The position numbers were made by a program, and so were the translations under genes. A DNA stretch of 6,410 bases from Candidatus Zixiibacteriota bacterium (GTDB lineage: Bacteria > Zixibacteria > MSB-5A5 > GN15 > JAAZOE01), in contig JAQVRW010000182.1 of NCBI GenBank assembly GCA_028700875.1, forward strand, positions 1 through 6,410, written 5' to 3'. How positions within the stretch are numbered: position 1 is the stretch's first letter; each line of letters starts with the position of its first letter. The notes below the pieces were generated by a model. That model saw only the letters and a program-made list of their open reading frames with translations. It made no database searches and was not told the origin of the DNA. Shown in pieces: positions 4,233 through 6,410 of the stretch.

Positions 4233-5811
4233 AAAGGGACTGCTGGTCGGTTTCATCTCGGCGATGACCATCCTCCTGGTCTTGTTCGTCTCCGGTTGGT
4301 ATGTGTCCGGCGACCCGATGCTGCACGCGGCCATCCTGTTCGAATCGGCCGCCTATGAGATCGGCATAGTGTATCCGTTCCCGGTCTATGGCCGCGCCTT
4401 GTTCGACGGCGCCGAACGATCATTGTTCGACATGCTCGACCCCTTTTCGTTCCGCATGAGCCGGCGGGACTTCGCCGACATGGTCGAGGAATCATCCGGC
4501 GAATACGGCGGCATCGGCATCACCGTCGTCCCCCGTGACACGGTCCTGATGGTGATGGCGGTGTATGAGGGCGGGCCGGGGTATCAGGCCGGGATGCATG
4601 GCGGCGATTTGATCATCTCGGTCGAGGGCTTTAAAGTCCCCAAAGAAAACCCCGATGACGCCGTCAACCGAATCCGCGGTCCCTCCGGCAGCACCCTCCG
4701 CCTGACCATCTTCCGCCCCTCGCTTGGCGACACGCTGTCGCTGCATGTGACCCGCCGGAAAATCAAACTGGAGCATTTGCCGTATTCCGGGCCGGCCGAG
4801 GCCAACGCCGCCTATATCCGGCTGGCGGATTTCGAGGCGGGCGCCTCCGATGATCTGCAGGATTCGCTGTATGCGCTCGAAGAGAAAAACCCCTCCGGCT
4901 ATATCATCGACCTCAAGGGCAACCCCGGCGGTTTTCTCGAAGAAGCCATCGCCGCCGCGGAACTCTTCCTCGACAAGGGAACGCTGATCGTCGGCACCAG
5001 CGGGCGGTCGCGATGGGAAAGCCGCACATACAAAGCCGAGTACGGGCCGATCACGACCCGTCCGGTTGTTATCCTGACCGATAAAGGCACGGCTTCGGCC
5101 GCCGAAATTTTCACCGGCGCATTGCGCGGCGCCGGCCGCGCAGTCGTGATCGGCGACACCACCTTCGGCAAGGGTTTGGTGCAAACCGTCATGTCGCTGG
5201 CCAATCGCGACGCCCTGCGTCTGACCATCTCCCGCTACTATTTTGCCGATGGGCGTTATCTCAATCCGCCCGACTCAACCCTGACCTTTACCGGCCTTGC
5301 CCCCGATCTGGTTCTGCGCGACTCGGGGGAGGTCTCCTTCCAGGCGCAGGTGTTGACCGGATTTCTCATGTATGATTTTGTCGATCAATATGACACCCTG
5401 CTGACCGCCTGGCCTGCCGGGTTCAATTACGCAGACACGGTGGTGGAGCTGTTCCGCAAATTCGCCGAGGCCAACGGCATGCGGTATCGGTCGCCGTTGA
5501 CGGTGCTTATCGATGATGCCCTGGAAGAACAGCGGTTGGAGCAGTCGCCCAGGGAAATTATCGCCGCGCTGGAGAAGTTGCTGGCGCAGTCGGAAGAAAG
5601 CGACCGGACCGTGTACATGCGGGAAATGGATTTCCTGAAGTACCATATCCGGCGCGTTACGGTTGAACGGCATGACGGGCAGGCCGCCGCGTATCGCGAT
5701 GTGATTGTCCCCGGCCGCGCCGATATCCGCCTGGCGGCCTCGCTCCTCGCCGATCCCCGCCGCTACCAAACCCTCATGTCCCCGGCCGCATCGAGCCACG
5801 TGAATCACTAG
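4222..5811 (+). CDS. S41-family C-terminal processing peptidase (CtpA-like) with PDZ domain
   Basis: This 529-residue protein starts with a basic N-terminus and a hydrophobic segment (about 7-27) that fits a signal anchor, so the enzyme should face the periplasm. A PDZ domain follows (about 92-178), with GGIGI (96-100) and GGPGYQAGMHGGDLIISVEG (117-136). The S41 protease core then shows DLKGNPGG (230-237), KGTASAAEIF (288-297) with the probable nucleophile Ser292, and GDTTFGKGLVQ (311-321) with the general-base Lys317. Family members cleave non-polar C-termini of secreted or membrane proteins; this substrate is unknown. About 150 residues after the core (372-529) are helix-rich and charged, resembling tails of longer Ctp-type enzymes. 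The start is a GTG at 4222 with AGGA at 4211-4214. It overlaps the tmk end by 11 bases and is preferred over the ATG at 4264, which would cut the hydrophobic segment. Confidence 0.93.
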   Translation: MPDKKGLLVGFISAMTILLVLFVSGWYVSGDPMLHAAILFESAAYEIGIVYPFPVYGRALFDGAERSLFDMLDPFSFRMSRRDFADMVEESSGEYGGIGITVVPRDTVLMVMAVYEGGPGYQAGMHGGDLIISVEGFKVPKENPDDAVNRIRGPSGSTLRLTIFRPSLGDTLSLHVTRRKIKLEHLPYSGPAEANAAYIRLADFEAGASDDLQDSLYALEEKNPSGYIIDLKGNPGGFLEEAIAAAELFLDKGTLIVGTSGRSRWESRTYKAEYGPITTRPVVILTDKGTASAAEIFTGALRGAGRAVVIGDTTFGKGLVQTVMSLANRDALRLTISRYYFADGRYLNPPDSTLTFTGLAPDLVLRDSGEVSFQAQVLTGFLMYDFVDQYDTLLTAWPAGFNYADTVVELFRKFAEANGMRYRSPLTVLIDDALEEQRLEQSPREIIAALEKLLAQSEESDRTVYMREMDFLKYHIRRVTVERHDGQAAAYRDVIVPGRADIRLAASLLADPRRYQTLMSPAASSHVNH

Positions 5812-5917
5812 CATTCTTCTACTGATTTTGGGCCGAAAAACGGAAATTTTTCGTCGTACCGGCATGGCGGCGTTGAAGTTGTATGGAAATGGTTTCGGAT
5901 TGTCATTTTTGGTGTTT
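5811..5917. repeat. 107-bp direct repeat, copy 1
   Basis: This stretch matches 6048-6154 at 97 of 107 positions without gaps. It begins at the last base of the S41 stop codon. A weaker match (AATCACTAG against AATCGATGG) reaches back over the last codons of that gene. The most conserved block covers TTCGTCGTACC and GGCATGGCGGCGTTGAAG. A small CCG-AAAAA-CGG hairpin lies near 5834. The differences do not look like protein-level selection in any frame, so this is a non-coding repeat. Confidence 0.85.
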
Positions 5918-5945
5918 CGTGTCATTTCGTTGCCTTTTTGTTCGC

Positions 5946-5985
5946 CCTCACCCCCGGCCCCTCTCCCAAGGGGCGAGGGGTGAGG
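5946..5985. repeat. C/G-rich inverted repeat between the two direct repeats
   Basis: Outer arms CCTCACCCC (5946-5954) and GGGGTGAGG (5977-5985) are perfectly complementary over 9 bp. The interior can pair further, for example CCCC at 5958-5961 with GGGG at 5970-5973. The sequence type (CCCTCACCCC then CCCTCTCCC then GGGGCGAGGGG) is a familiar interspersed palindromic repeat seen in many unrelated bacteria, based on recollection. An open frame running through it on the plus strand (from about 5938) is an artefact of the repeat. Confidence 0.75.
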
Positions 5986-6047
5986 ATAAAGAGAAAAGGC
6001 GGTGGCATCAGGGTCTGGCCCAAAATACGACAGGATCAAAATCGATG

Positions 6048-6154
6048 GCATTCCTCTACTGATTTGTGGCCGAAAAACGGCGATTATTCGTCGTACCGGC
6101 ATGGCGGCGTTGAAGTTGCCGGGAAATGGTTTCGGTTTGTCATTTTTGGTGTTT
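6048..6154. repeat. 107-bp direct repeat, copy 2
   Basis: This is the second copy of the repeat at 5811-5917, offset by 237 bp in the same orientation, with ten substitutions and no gaps. Here the small hairpin is a little stronger (GCCG-AAAAA-CGGC, about 6070-6082). The flanks differ on both sides: copy 1 continues into CGTGTCATTTCG and copy 2 into TTGGCCGTTTTG. This marks a repeat unit of about 107 bp rather than a large duplicated segment. Confidence 0.85.
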
Positions 6155-6410
6155 TTGGCCGTTTTGTAATACAACGTAATACTCTTTTTTCGATTCTTCT
6201 CACCTTGAAAAGCGAGCGGTTGAGCCGACTTCTGGCCGCGTTCGACACGCATACGTATAGAAGGCGATGGTTTCATCTAATAGAGGGGATGGATTCGTAT
6301 TCACCATCAAAGTGGTGTTGATTTTGTGGTGGCAGTCAATAAGGGTACGGTGGAGGTATGGAGGGATGCGTCTCAGGCGCGAGCACTTAAACCGTTGAAT
6401 TAACAACAGT
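6155..6410. other. Unassigned non-coding tail of the window
   Basis: This stretch is less GC-rich than the rest. I see no start codon with a ribosome-binding site, no recognisable protein and no RNA gene. Minor items are a doubled GTAATAC (6166-6172 and 6176-6182), the 8-bp palindrome ATACGTAT (6251-6258) and a small CACCA/TGGTG hairpin (6302-6317). The short open frames here (for example a TTG-initiated minus-strand frame at 6200-6406) have no supporting features. Confidence 0.5.

Noticed and set aside
5834..5851. Small hairpin plus TTTTT in repeat copy 1 as the S41 terminator
   Set aside because: The stem is only 3 bp (CCG/CGG) and the T-run does not directly follow it; copy 2 lacks the T-run.
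5275..6276. 333-codon minus-strand frame over the S41 3' end and the repeats
   Set aside because: It combines an antisense shadow of the protease gene with translated non-coding repeats; the two repeat-derived peptides differ non-conservatively.

Overview
The window is a GC-rich piece of a bacterial chromosome carrying ordinary chromosomal genes. The best taxonomic guess is an uncultured lineage of the FCB/Zixibacteria/Gemmatimonadota sort. This rests only on gene types, on promoters with TTGACA-like -35 boxes, and on the style of the interspersed palindromic repeats. No marker gene is present, so it is a weak inference. No rRNA, tRNA, CRISPR array, integrase or transposase gene is seen.

Layout. 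Positions 1-112 probably hold the last 36 codons of an upstream plus-strand gene. Its stop is followed at once by a cluster of strong palindromes (122-225). A DinB/YfiT-type metal-dependent thiol transferase or hydrolase gene (272-748, +) then converges on a minus-strand pair: a MarR-family regulator (1513-2001) followed 20 nt later by an AlkD-like DNA alkylation repair glycosylase (827-1492). The marR promoter is well formed and predicts a leaderless transcript. It carries a palindrome-like site, TGTCTATACA, in its spacer, and a near-identical perfect palindrome, TGTATATACA, lies upstream of the divergent ino1 promoter.

The plus strand continues with ino1 (2308-3501; myo-inositol-1-phosphate synthase with a lysine-rich tail). 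Next come two mutually exclusive hairpins, the second a textbook intrinsic terminator ending directly against the tmk start codon. Thymidylate kinase (3594-4232) overlaps an S41 C-terminal processing protease with a signal anchor and a PDZ domain (4222-5811).

The last 600 bases contain no gene I can support. They hold two 107-bp direct repeats (97/107 identical, offset 237 bp) flanking a different, C/G-rich inverted repeat, then about 255 bases of unassigned sequence.

How the parts may work together. MarR plus AlkD looks like a self-regulated alkylation or toxic-compound defence operon. The shared TGTmTATACA site raises the possibility that the same regulator touches ino1. tmk and the S41 gene are translationally coupled by overlap. 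No clearly new multi-gene system is visible. The points most worth a second look are the attenuator-like hairpins before tmk, the shared operator candidate with the leaderless marR, and the repeat families.
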